Source: Parabacteroides distasonis
GTDB taxonomy: Bacteria > Bacteroidota > Bacteroidia > Bacteroidales > Tannerellaceae
Direction: 5' to 3'
Assembly (NCBI GenBank): GCA_021531385.1
Contig: JAFBIR010000007.1
Coordinates: 1-64,000 of the forward strand
Length of the DNA: 64,000 bases
Below, piece after piece: positions 43,599-51,133 of this stretch (position 1 is the stretch's first letter; each line of letters opens with the position of its first letter). The translations under genes and the position numbers were made by a program. The notes under the pieces were generated by a model. It was not told where the DNA came from and did no database searches. It saw nothing but the letters and a program-made list of their open reading frames with translations.

Positions 43599-46130
43599 TC
43601 AGCGGGATCCAACCGCCTCCTTAAGCGGAGCGAAGGTATAACCTCGTTGCCTCAAGGTTTGGATCAGCTTGCGTAAAGGAGCGGCATAGAACTTATCCGT
43701 GCGACGGGGATCGGTGCCCAAGTGGATGAGCAGCAGGTGACCGTTGAGACCCTCCTTGGCTTCCACCGTTAAGATACGGTCGTAAATCACTTGGCTGCAG
43801 CGATACTTCTCACCCATATCTGGGGTGGTATAGTCGGCATTGCTGAGGGTGCCGGGCGTGAAGTTGATGATTTGCAGACCTAACCCCTTCGCCCAGTCGG
43901 CTACAGTGCGGTTGTAGTACTCATAGGGCGGAATGAAATAGGGAGCGGCTTGATAGGGAATGCCGAAGGAGGCCAACTGGGCATAGCTCTTCCGCAGGTC
44001 GGTCTCAAACTCCGCTTGGCTGACCAACAGCGAATCCCGATTCTCCCAAGGCATGTAGAGTAGGTGGCCATAGCTGTGGCTCCCCACATAGTGCCCTTCA
44101 GCGATCAGCTGCTTCACCACCTCCGGGAAACGCTCGAAGAACTCCCCCGTGAAGAAGAAGGCGCCTTGAATCTTTTCCTTGCGTAAGGTCTTGATGATCG
44201 CTTCCACCCCATCGGCCTTGTCGGCAGCCGTGAAGACCAAGGTCAACTGTTTGCGGGAGGGATCGGTACGGATGATACCGCCCTCCACATAGACATTCTT
44301 GTCGGCTGTGCGTCCGGCTTGGCGCATTCCCTCTTGCTGCAAAGCGGAGAGGGCATAGGTGAGGCTGGCGGTACCGTCCATGGTTGGCTCGTTGGTGGAG
44401 TAGTCGCCGATCGCATCGTGATAGACCATCAGGTCGGGTTGGAAGCGGGCATAATCCTCGCCCGGCTTTCCGGGTAGGCCATCCAAAGTGACTCCGATCA
44501 AGCTGTTGAAGATGCTGCTATACACAGGGCCATCCACCAAGCCTCCCGTGGTGTTACCCATGTCTTGCATGGGAAGGGCGGAATGCGGTTGGGAGGGATG
44601 GTCGCTGTGCATCGGGAACTCCACGATCATGCTGGTCCCCCAGGGATTGCAACCGAAGAGCCAGTCCCGTAGGGCTGCCTCCATCTCCGCATAGCGGTTG
44701 TCACCGGTCAGCTCTCGATAGAGGAGGCATTGGGTCCATAGGGCTACAGTGAGGTTGTTGGAGCACCAGACATAGGGCACACCATGCAGGAAGGGGCTCT
44801 CCACAGCCTTCTCATAGGAGCGTTCCAAGCCGGTGCGGAGGTTGCGGATAAACTCTTTCTGCAGACGGGGATCTCCCGCCTTGGCAATGTGGTAGTGGCC
44901 CAGGTTGAGGAAGGGATACCATTGATAGTGACGGGCACTATCGGCTCCCATCCAAGGGGTGACGGGTTCTCGGCGACCATATTCCACAGCTTGCGTGAGA
45001 TAGTGCCGATCTCCGGTCGCATGATACAATTCCATGGCTCCCAATTCCATGTCATCTACCCAATTGTCCTCTTCATATATGTAGGGCGATTTGACGGAGG
45101 CTGTTTGGCAAACGCCCGGTTGGCGCACGCCTGCTTCATAGGCGGCTGAAGCCTTTGCGCCAATCTCTGCGGCAAAGTCGGGATAGAAGGGTTTCAGCAC
45201 GCGGGCACCCAAGGCGAAGCTTGAGGCGAACTTACCTGCTGTGCTGGCCACACCGGTCGTAGCATTGAGAAACTTTCCTCGTTGCTGCGGTTCCCCGCTA
45301 CAGAAATAAACGGGGCGTCCTTGGCCGGGGCCATAACCATAGTCCACGGAGTCCCGGGTCGGCAGGCGCATTCCTGCATGGTCGCGGTCGTCTGCGATCT
45401 GGTTATAGAGCTCTCCGGGTGCGGGATTCATGCGGTTCAACCAATCCAATCCCCATTTGATCTCATCCACGATGTCGGGAATGCCATTCGCTCCCGGTCG
45501 CCCGTTGGCGTCATACGCATCGCCAAAAGCCTCGGGATGGGCTTCGTAGGCAAAGAGCATCTGGTAGATGGCGTTGGCCGAGGTGGTGGTATATTGCAAG
45601 TAGTCCGAGGCATCGTGCCAACCGCCTGTCACGTCAATGGGTTGTCCACTCTTGGTGGGATGATAGACGATGTAGCCATCGTGGGTGTGGCAACTGTCCT
45701 GCAGGAAGGGGTTGTAGCCGCAACGTTGCTGACGCATATACTTCAAGACGAAGTCAGCGGTTCCTTGATAGGCAGAGGTGCGGATCGGAAAGTGGGGAGA
45801 GACTGCTTCCCCGGCTTTCAGGTAGTAGGTCCCCTCGATCGTGAAATCACTGAAATCCAATCGGTAGATGGAAGGCATTCGGCTATATGCGGGGGCCGGC
45901 TTAGGGGAGGTATAGGTGCGCACGACTTCGTCGGTGAAGGCATCGACCAAGGCATATTGGGTGAGATAGGTCTCTTCCTCGCTGAGGAAAACCGCCACCT
46001 TGATGGACTGGGGCAGGTAGCCCAAGGCATTGATGCGGATCCACTCCGCGGCTTGACCGGTTGTCGAGAGGCTGCAAAGCAGCCAGATGCCTAATCCAAG
46101 CAGGATGGCCTGTGGTGTTGTCTTTTTCAT
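43599..46130 (-). CDS. GH9 glycoside hydrolase fused to a NodB-like (polysaccharide deacetylase) domain
   Basis: An 843-residue secreted enzyme. After a signal peptide (about residues 1-27) comes an Ig-like cellulase N-terminal domain (about 28-115). The GH9 barrel follows, with catalytic base residues Asp173 and Asp176 (GGWHDASDY) and proton donor Glu581 (STNEPTMDG). A NodB-fold domain fills about residues 620-840. It keeps His685 and His689 (HSYGH), but its first motif reads FTAADKADG in place of the usual TFDDG, so the normal catalytic Asp pair is altered. The start at 46130 is chosen over 46217 because it begins the signal peptide. GH9 enzymes cut beta-1,4-glucans or, in some bacteria, glucosamine-containing chains; the fusion suggests an amino-sugar polymer. 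Confidence 0.88.
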   Translation of the reverse strand: MKKTTPQAILLGLGIWLLCSLSTTGQAAEWIRINALGYLPQSIKVAVFLSEEETYLTQYALVDAFTDEVVRTYTSPKPAPAYSRMPSIYRLDFSDFTIEGTYYLKAGEAVSPHFPIRTSAYQGTADFVLKYMRQQRCGYNPFLQDSCHTHDGYIVYHPTKSGQPIDVTGGWHDASDYLQYTTTSANAIYQMLFAYEAHPEAFGDAYDANGRPGANGIPDIVDEIKWGLDWLNRMNPAPGELYNQIADDRDHAGMRLPTRDSVDYGYGPGQGRPVYFCSGEPQQRGKFLNATTGVASTAGKFASSFALGARVLKPFYPDFAAEIGAKASAAYEAGVRQPGVCQTASVKSPYIYEEDNWVDDMELGAMELYHATGDRHYLTQAVEYGRREPVTPWMGADSARHYQWYPFLNLGHYHIAKAGDPRLQKEFIRNLRTGLERSYEKAVESPFLHGVPYVWCSNNLTVALWTQCLLYRELTGDNRYAEMEAALRDWLFGCNPWGTSMIVEFPMHSDHPSQPHSALPMQDMGNTTGGLVDGPVYSSIFNSLIGVTLDGLPGKPGEDYARFQPDLMVYHDAIGDYSTNEPTMDGTASLTYALSALQQEGMRQAGRTADKNVYVEGGIIRTDPSRKQLTLVFTAADKADGVEAIIKTLRKEKIQGAFFFTGEFFERFPEVVKQLIAEGHYVGSHSYGHLLYMPWENRDSLLVSQAEFETDLRKSYAQLASFGIPYQAAPYFIPPYEYYNRTVADWAKGLGLQIINFTPGTLSNADYTTPDMGEKYRCSQVIYDRILTVEAKEGLNGHLLLIHLGTDPRRTDKFYAAPLRKLIQTLRQRGYTFAPLKEAVGSR

Positions 46131-46264
46131 GATGCCGTTTGTTTCAATGGTTTCGGGTTGTAAAAATAACGGTTTCTGCAGACAAATGGCAGGCTTCTGT
46201 GTGCAAAAGACCTCCATTTAAGTTTTTTTCGCTACTTTTACCGCCGCAAATAGACACTATAGGC

Positions 46265-48022
46265 ATGAAGACACGACAATGGATCAATTCGGGTGGCTGG
46301 CTGCTCAGCCTGTTCTTGGCGGGTAGCTTTGGCTTTTTCGAGTGGCACTACCGCTATTTCTATCGTTTCTTGGAGCAATACATGTTGTTCCAGACCACGG
46401 AAAGCTATGCGCATACGCTTCTCGGTGAGCCGGGTGGAGGAGTGGAGTATGTGGCGGAATTCCTCACCCAATATTTCACGATTCCCGGTTTCTCCTCCAT
46501 GACCATCGCACTCCTCTTGGGATTCTCGGCAGCAGGTTTGGCGCTCTTCCTTCGTGGATGTGGGGGCCTGTCCTCAACGATGTGGATCTCTCTTTTGCCG
46601 GGTTTGCTGTTCTGGTTCTTTCCTCAAGAGTCGATCGCTCCGTTGCTGACGGTAGGGATCGCTTGCTGGTCGACTGTCTTATATAGTGCTATCGAGCGAC
46701 CGATGGGGTTACGCTATCTTGTGGGCCTTGTACTGCTGACCTTGACCTATTTCTTGGCGGCCCCTGCCAATCTGCTCTTGGGGCTTTTCCTCGGGATGGC
46801 GGAATTGTTTCGTCGGGAGGGAACAAAATCCGGGTTGGTAGCTGTCGCTTGGCTGGCTGTGTCTGCCCTGTTGCCTTTGGTGGCGATGCGCACCTGTTTC
46901 GTGGTGCCGATGCGAGAGGCCTATCTCAGCAAGTATATGTGTCATCCGGAATATCCGGTTCCCACCTCCCTGTTCCTCTTGGGTCTGGCTTATCCCTTTG
47001 TGGCACTTCTACGGCTGCTGTGGGGAGAGCGGGTGTTGATCCGTCGGGAACGTTGGCGGATGCCATTGGCATTCGGTTCGTTGCTTGTTTGTATGGCTTG
47101 GCCCTTCCTGACTTGTGAGAATCGGATGGAACAGGCCTATCACTATGATGATCTCGCTCGCAAGGAGGATTGGAAAGCCATTGTCGCTGATGCGCAAAAG
47201 CAGGGTGTGCGGGATGTGAATGCCTTGGTCTATGTGAACTTGGCGCTTTCACACACGGGGCAGATGGCGAATGGCCTGTTGCGTTTTCCCCAAATCGGCG
47301 TGGAGGGGTTGATCCCGAAGGAGCCGAAGAGCCGTTTGGGCTTGATTCAAGCCAGCGAGGTCACTTGGCGCATGGGGCAGGTGAATGCGGCTCAACGCTT
47401 TGCCTTTGTGGGCGTGTTGAGTTCCCAGCGTTGCGTGCAGCCTCGACTGATGAAACGATTGGTGGAGAGCTATCTGGTGAATGGCGAGTATCGGGCAGCC
47501 GAGAAATATATCCGCATCTTGGAGGCCGCTCCTCGCTATCGTGACTGGGCAAAGCAGCAACGGACGTTGTTGGATCCCGAGAAAGCCGCGCAGTCGGATT
47601 GGATCGTGGCCAAGCGGAAGCAACTACCTGTGACAGACAATCCTTTTGACTTGACAGTCACCTATCCCAGTGCGATCGCCTATCTACTGGATGACCATCC
47701 CGACAACCGGGCCGCTTTTGAGTATGCCATGGCCTATCTGTTGATCTATAAGGACCTGGGCACCTTCATGCACTATATGGAGCAGAAGCGACAGCGTGGC
47801 GAGGAGTTCCCGGTTGGCTATCAGGAGGCCATCTGTCTCTACTACTCGATGCAAGTGGATCCGGAGGCCTTCAAGCGATATCCGATCAGCGACGAGGTGA
47901 AGGGGCGCTTCATGCGTTTCGCCCAGCAGGTGCGCTCGTTGACCCCTGTGACGGCCAAGGCCCAATATGGCGATACCTATTATTATTACGCGCAATTCGC
48001 ACGCACACTCAAAGAAGAATAA
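46265..48022 (+). CDS. DUF6057-like polytopic membrane protein
   Basis: A 585-residue protein. The N-terminal 290 residues hold about nine hydrophobic helices. The C-terminal 290 residues are soluble and helical, resembling TPR-type repeats (YRAAEKYIRILEAAPRYRDW). I recall this layout as DUF6057 of Bacteroidales, a family without known function. The ATG at 46265 starts just before the first helix; a longer reading from 46139 adds a non-hydrophobic leader and starts before the likely promoter (TACTTTTA near 46235). The next gene follows after 12 bases. It is divergent from the GH9-NodB gene, sharing a 134-base promoter region. Confidence 0.75.
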   Translation: MKTRQWINSGGWLLSLFLAGSFGFFEWHYRYFYRFLEQYMLFQTTESYAHTLLGEPGGGVEYVAEFLTQYFTIPGFSSMTIALLLGFSAAGLALFLRGCGGLSSTMWISLLPGLLFWFFPQESIAPLLTVGIACWSTVLYSAIERPMGLRYLVGLVLLTLTYFLAAPANLLLGLFLGMAELFRREGTKSGLVAVAWLAVSALLPLVAMRTCFVVPMREAYLSKYMCHPEYPVPTSLFLLGLAYPFVALLRLLWGERVLIRRERWRMPLAFGSLLVCMAWPFLTCENRMEQAYHYDDLARKEDWKAIVADAQKQGVRDVNALVYVNLALSHTGQMANGLLRFPQIGVEGLIPKEPKSRLGLIQASEVTWRMGQVNAAQRFAFVGVLSSQRCVQPRLMKRLVESYLVNGEYRAAEKYIRILEAAPRYRDWAKQQRTLLDPEKAAQSDWIVAKRKQLPVTDNPFDLTVTYPSAIAYLLDDHPDNRAAFEYAMAYLLIYKDLGTFMHYMEQKRQRGEEFPVGYQEAICLYYSMQVDPEAFKRYPISDEVKGRFMRFAQQVRSLTPVTAKAQYGDTYYYYAQFARTLKEE

Positions 48023-48034
48023 GGAGGAGAGCAA

Positions 48035-49495
48035 ATGAAGAATCAGAACAGGATGCGACAGCTCTGTTTGGCTTGGCTGCTCGGCTTGGGCCTCAGCTTG
48101 GCCGCCTGCACCGAGCAACCGAAGAACGCCCGGGAGTGTTCGGACTATCCCGCCATTTTCCCGGACTATGTGGGAGTCACCATACCTTATAATATAGCAC
48201 CACTCAACTTCCGGTTGGACTTCCCTGCGGAGGCCTGCTTCGTCAAGATCGGGGAGCTCACCGCTTCCGGTCGGCAGGAGATCCGCTTCGACGAGGCAGA
48301 TTGGCATGCGTTGTTGGAAGCCAACAAGGGGAAGAGTCTCGAGGTGGAGCTCTACACCAAGGAGGCCGGAGCCTGGACCCGGTGGAAACGATTCCCGATC
48401 GAAGTGAGCGAGCGACCCATCGACTCGCACTTGGTCTATCGTTTGATTGAGCCGGGCTATGAGAAATGGCACATTGTCGGCATCTACCAGCGTGACCTGA
48501 CCTCGTTCGACGAGGCACCGATCATTCGCAATGATATGACCGGCTACAACTGCATGAACTGCCATTCCTTCTGCATGGGGGATCCGGGACAGATGCTGTT
48601 CCACATGCGTGCGGCGAACGGAGCGACCTATCTCTTGCAGAATGGCAAGCTCCAGAAATTGAACACCAAGACCGATGGCACGATCAGCAACCTGACCTAT
48701 CCCGCATGGCATCCCTCAGGTCGCTATGTGACCACTTCGGTCAATACGATCCGGCAATTCTTCCATTCCGTCAAGGAGCGGAAGATGGAGGTGTTCGATC
48801 TGGAATCGGATGTGGTGGTCTATGACGTGCAGCAGCAGGCCATTTTGTCGGCGGCCTCTCTGATCACGAAGAGCGACTTTGAGACCTTCCCCGCCTTCTC
48901 TCCCGATGGAAAATGGCTCTATTTCTGCAGCGCACCTGCCATGGCGATGCCGGACAACTATGACCGGATCCGCTACAACCTTTGCCGGGTTGCTTTCGAT
49001 GCGGAGAAGGGGGCCATTCAACTGCCGATCGACACCTTGGTGCGGGCCGACAGCGTCAGCTGCACCTTCCCCCGTCTCTCTCCCGATGGCCGGTTCCTGC
49101 TCTACACGGAGACTGCCTATGGCCAGTTCCCCATCTGGCATACCGACGCGGAGCAACGGATGTTGCGTCTCTCCGATCGTACGCAGGTGGATATGAGTCA
49201 GATGAATAGCGCCGACACCGATAGCTACCACTCGTGGAGCAGTGGCAGTGATTGGGTGGTGTTTAGCAGCCGTCGAGACAATGGGCTTTATACCTTGCCC
49301 TATTTCTGTGCGATTGATGCGGAGGGCCATCCCGCCAAACCTTTCCTCTTGCCGCAGGAAGATCCTGAGAAGTATGACTACCAGCTCTATTCCTATAACC
49401 TCCCGGAATTGGTGAAGGGCAGGGTGGAGATCAGTCCCTATGAGATCCAGCAGGTAGCGCTCAACGATCCACTCAAACAGGTGGCGTTTAAGTAA
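48035..49495 (+). CDS. Lipoprotein with CxxCH motif and TolB-like beta-propeller (PD40) repeats
   Basis: A 486-residue lipoprotein with lipobox LAAC (Cys25). A beta-rich N-terminal domain runs to about residue 165. A single c-type heme motif, CMNCH, is at residues 173-177. The rest is a beta-propeller with PD40/TolB repeats, such as FPAFSPDGKWLYF and FPRLSPDGRFLLY. The motif could bind heme covalently or be a simple metal or disulfide site. It is co-transcribed with the DUF6057-like gene 12 bases upstream, and the two are likely partners at the cell envelope. No cytochrome maturation gene is in the window. Function is unknown. Confidence 0.82.
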   Translation: MKNQNRMRQLCLAWLLGLGLSLAACTEQPKNARECSDYPAIFPDYVGVTIPYNIAPLNFRLDFPAEACFVKIGELTASGRQEIRFDEADWHALLEANKGKSLEVELYTKEAGAWTRWKRFPIEVSERPIDSHLVYRLIEPGYEKWHIVGIYQRDLTSFDEAPIIRNDMTGYNCMNCHSFCMGDPGQMLFHMRAANGATYLLQNGKLQKLNTKTDGTISNLTYPAWHPSGRYVTTSVNTIRQFFHSVKERKMEVFDLESDVVVYDVQQQAILSAASLITKSDFETFPAFSPDGKWLYFCSAPAMAMPDNYDRIRYNLCRVAFDAEKGAIQLPIDTLVRADSVSCTFPRLSPDGRFLLYTETAYGQFPIWHTDAEQRMLRLSDRTQVDMSQMNSADTDSYHSWSSGSDWVVFSSRRDNGLYTLPYFCAIDAEGHPAKPFLLPQEDPEKYDYQLYSYNLPELVKGRVEISPYEIQQVALNDPLKQVAFK

Positions 49496-49525
49496 TTGCA
49501 AACCGTCCGCCAACCCGTCCAAAAA

Positions 49526-49647
49526 CGTTGCCCGTAGTTCGAAAAAACGATGGGCAATGTTTTGAAAAACCACGGGCAACGTTTGAAAAAACTACGGGCA
49601 ATGTTTTTTGAAGCTACGGGCAATGTTTTTTGAAATTATGAGCAATA
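49526..49647. repeat. Array of GGGCAA units with exact 22-bp period
   Basis: GGGCAA (last unit GAGCAA) starts at 49552, 49574, 49596, 49618 and 49640, always 22 bases apart. An inverted copy, TTGCCC, at 49529-49534 opens the array. Spacers are A/T-rich and end in GAAAA or TTGAA. It lies directly behind the CxxCH lipoprotein gene. Confidence 0.9.
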
Positions 49648-49679
49648 GAATTTACGCTTATCAGCCATCCTTTTTATTG

Positions 49680-49713
49680 CTCCAGTTAGCGAAAAATTTT
49701 TCTCTAACTGGAG
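49680..49713. terminator. Terminator-like hairpin
   Basis: CTCCAGTTAG (49680-49689) pairs perfectly with 49704-49713, flanked by A- and T-rich runs on both sides. It may end the DUF6057-lipoprotein transcript. Confidence 0.55.
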
Positions 49714-50008
49714 AAAAATTTCTGTCTAATTAGGGGTAGAGCCGTTGCGTGCAACGGCTGGGATGCCCTTTTGCAGAGCCTTTCGTACTCCCTGCTCTTA
49801 AACGAAATTTAAGCTTTCGGCGATGTCTCCAAAAAACCATCACGGAGGAAAAAAAATCTCACCGTGAAGTGAAGGGTGCTCGCTCCACGAAGGAAAAAAT
49901 TTTCCATCGTGATGTGATTTTTTCCGCTCCGTGACGTGATTTTATTTCCGTAGTAGTGCGCCAAAAAAAGGGTCGTTTGGGGGCCTTTTCGTGCATGACG
50001 GGTAGTTT

Positions 50009-50140
50009 GACCCTGAATGGGTCGCACCTGTTGATGCTTTGTATGGTTCGACCCCGTTAGGGTCGTGGGTTGGGGGTAGATTTATCCACTCCGCACATCT
50101 GGCGATATGCGGTTATCGAAGGTTAGACCCCGTTGGGGTC
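50009..50140. repeat. Three 15-bp GACCC...GGGTC palindromes
   Basis: Copies at 50009-50023, 50050-50064 and 50126-50140 read GACCCTGAATGGGTC, GACCCCGTTAGGGTC and GACCCCGTTGGGGTC. The arms are constant and the centre varies. Confidence 0.85.
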
Positions 50141-50251
50141 ATCATCGTGGAGATGCGCCAATGGCACGTCTCTACGGGTCGATGCTAATGGCAAGCCTTT
50201 GTCATTAGTAATGACCAACCTTGAAGATTAGTAATGTATAACCCTCCTCCT

Positions 50252-50294
50252 TGCGCGCGCACGTACGCACGTACGTACATATATTATATATATA
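50252..50294. repeat. Alternating purine-pyrimidine tract
   Basis: 33 bases (50252-50284) alternate strictly, first as GC, then as ACGT/AC units and finally AT. A second alternating run (50285-50294) follows. GC-rich alternating DNA of this length is prone to Z-DNA, and the AT end to melting. Confidence 0.85.
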
Positions 50295-50296
50295 AG

Positions 50297-50334
50297 TCCT
50301 CATTCCTCATTCCTAATTCCTCATTCCTCAATCA
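50297..50334. repeat. Simple repeat of CCTCATT type
   Basis: About five tandem units of CCTCATT/CCTAATT. The same motif family is at 28083-28120 and 30252-30325. Confidence 0.8.
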
Positions 50335-50344
50335 AATAAATGGT

Positions 50345-50600
50345 TTCGTGGGACATTCCGTGGAACATTGAAAAAAGGGGCGTGGAACATAGTGTTCCAC
50401 GGAATTTCGTTGCGCAGTCGGTTTTTATTAATCGGTTGATAATCATTGTGGAACATAAAATGTAGTTCCGTGGAACATTTGTGGAACACTGCTCAACAAA
50501 AAGGTAATGTTGCGTATAATGGCGCAAAAGGGGCTAAAACAGCCTTTTTTTGCGCATTTTGTGGAGCAGTGCGCAAAATGTTCCACGGGGAACAATCCTC
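50345..50600. repeat. Cluster of GTGGAACA/TGTTCCAC elements
   Basis: Elements lie at 50358-50369, 50381-50401 (perfect 9-bp inverted repeat with a three-base spacer), 50448-50455, 50468-50479, 50481-50488 and 50579-50594; another lies further on at 50976-50985. The one at 50579-50594 reads TGTTCCACGGGGAACA, which is close to the bacterial parS consensus. Confidence 0.8.
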
Positions 50601-51133
50601 GTAAACGCTTGATATTCTGTTTTGTTTGGGAATTGGGAAGGAGCGGACTGCTCAACGAAAAGGTTCCTTACTTTTGAGCACAAAGGTACGCGTATTTTCC
50701 TAATCACCAAGGGTTGCTCAAAGAAAAAGATGCGTGTCCCCATTTTTCTGAACAAGGCGGTTGGTTTGCGCAACGAAAACGCCACTTTTTTACATGACTT
50801 CTCTTTGCTTTATTTGCACATCATTCGCAAATGGCTCACTATCTGTATCTTTGCGGGCTTGACCCGCAAGCTCATCCTTGCTTTATCTAACGCAACACGT
50901 TGCGTCCCTACCCGTTAGACAGGTTGGGATGCCGGGTCAAACCCGGCAGGACACGAGGGTCAAAAATACCCCCTTTTGTTCCACGGTGACTGCTCAACGA
51001 AAGTGAACGTTTTCGTGGAGCAGTCGGAAAAGGGGGAAATGCCCCATATTTCCACCTCCCTCCAGAGCTTCCTTCCTTTGAAGAAAAGAACAGTTATTTA
51101 TAACATATTATTAATCTATTAAATTATTTACGT

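Larger units (their letters stand above)
49648..51133. other. Gene-free repeat island
   Basis: About 1.5 kb without a convincing coding sequence. Open frames present are short, mutually overlapping and made of the repeats. It contains a terminator-like hairpin (49680-49713), three GACCC palindromes (50009-50140), an alternating purine-pyrimidine tract (50252-50294), a simple repeat (50297-50334), a cluster of GTGGAACA elements (50345-50600), GCTCAACGAAA elements (50496-51001) and further hairpins at 50855-50940. A TATCTTTG element at 50846-50853 could start a non-coding transcript. Confidence 0.8.

Noticed and set aside
49526-49647. CRISPR array
   Set aside because: Units are about 22 bp with a conserved core of only six to ten bases, spacers are not unique 30-mers, and no cas gene is in the window.
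50622-50918. 98-codon plus-strand frame in the repeat island
   Set aside because: It consists of the intergenic repeats, lacks a promoter in the right place and shows no protein family features.
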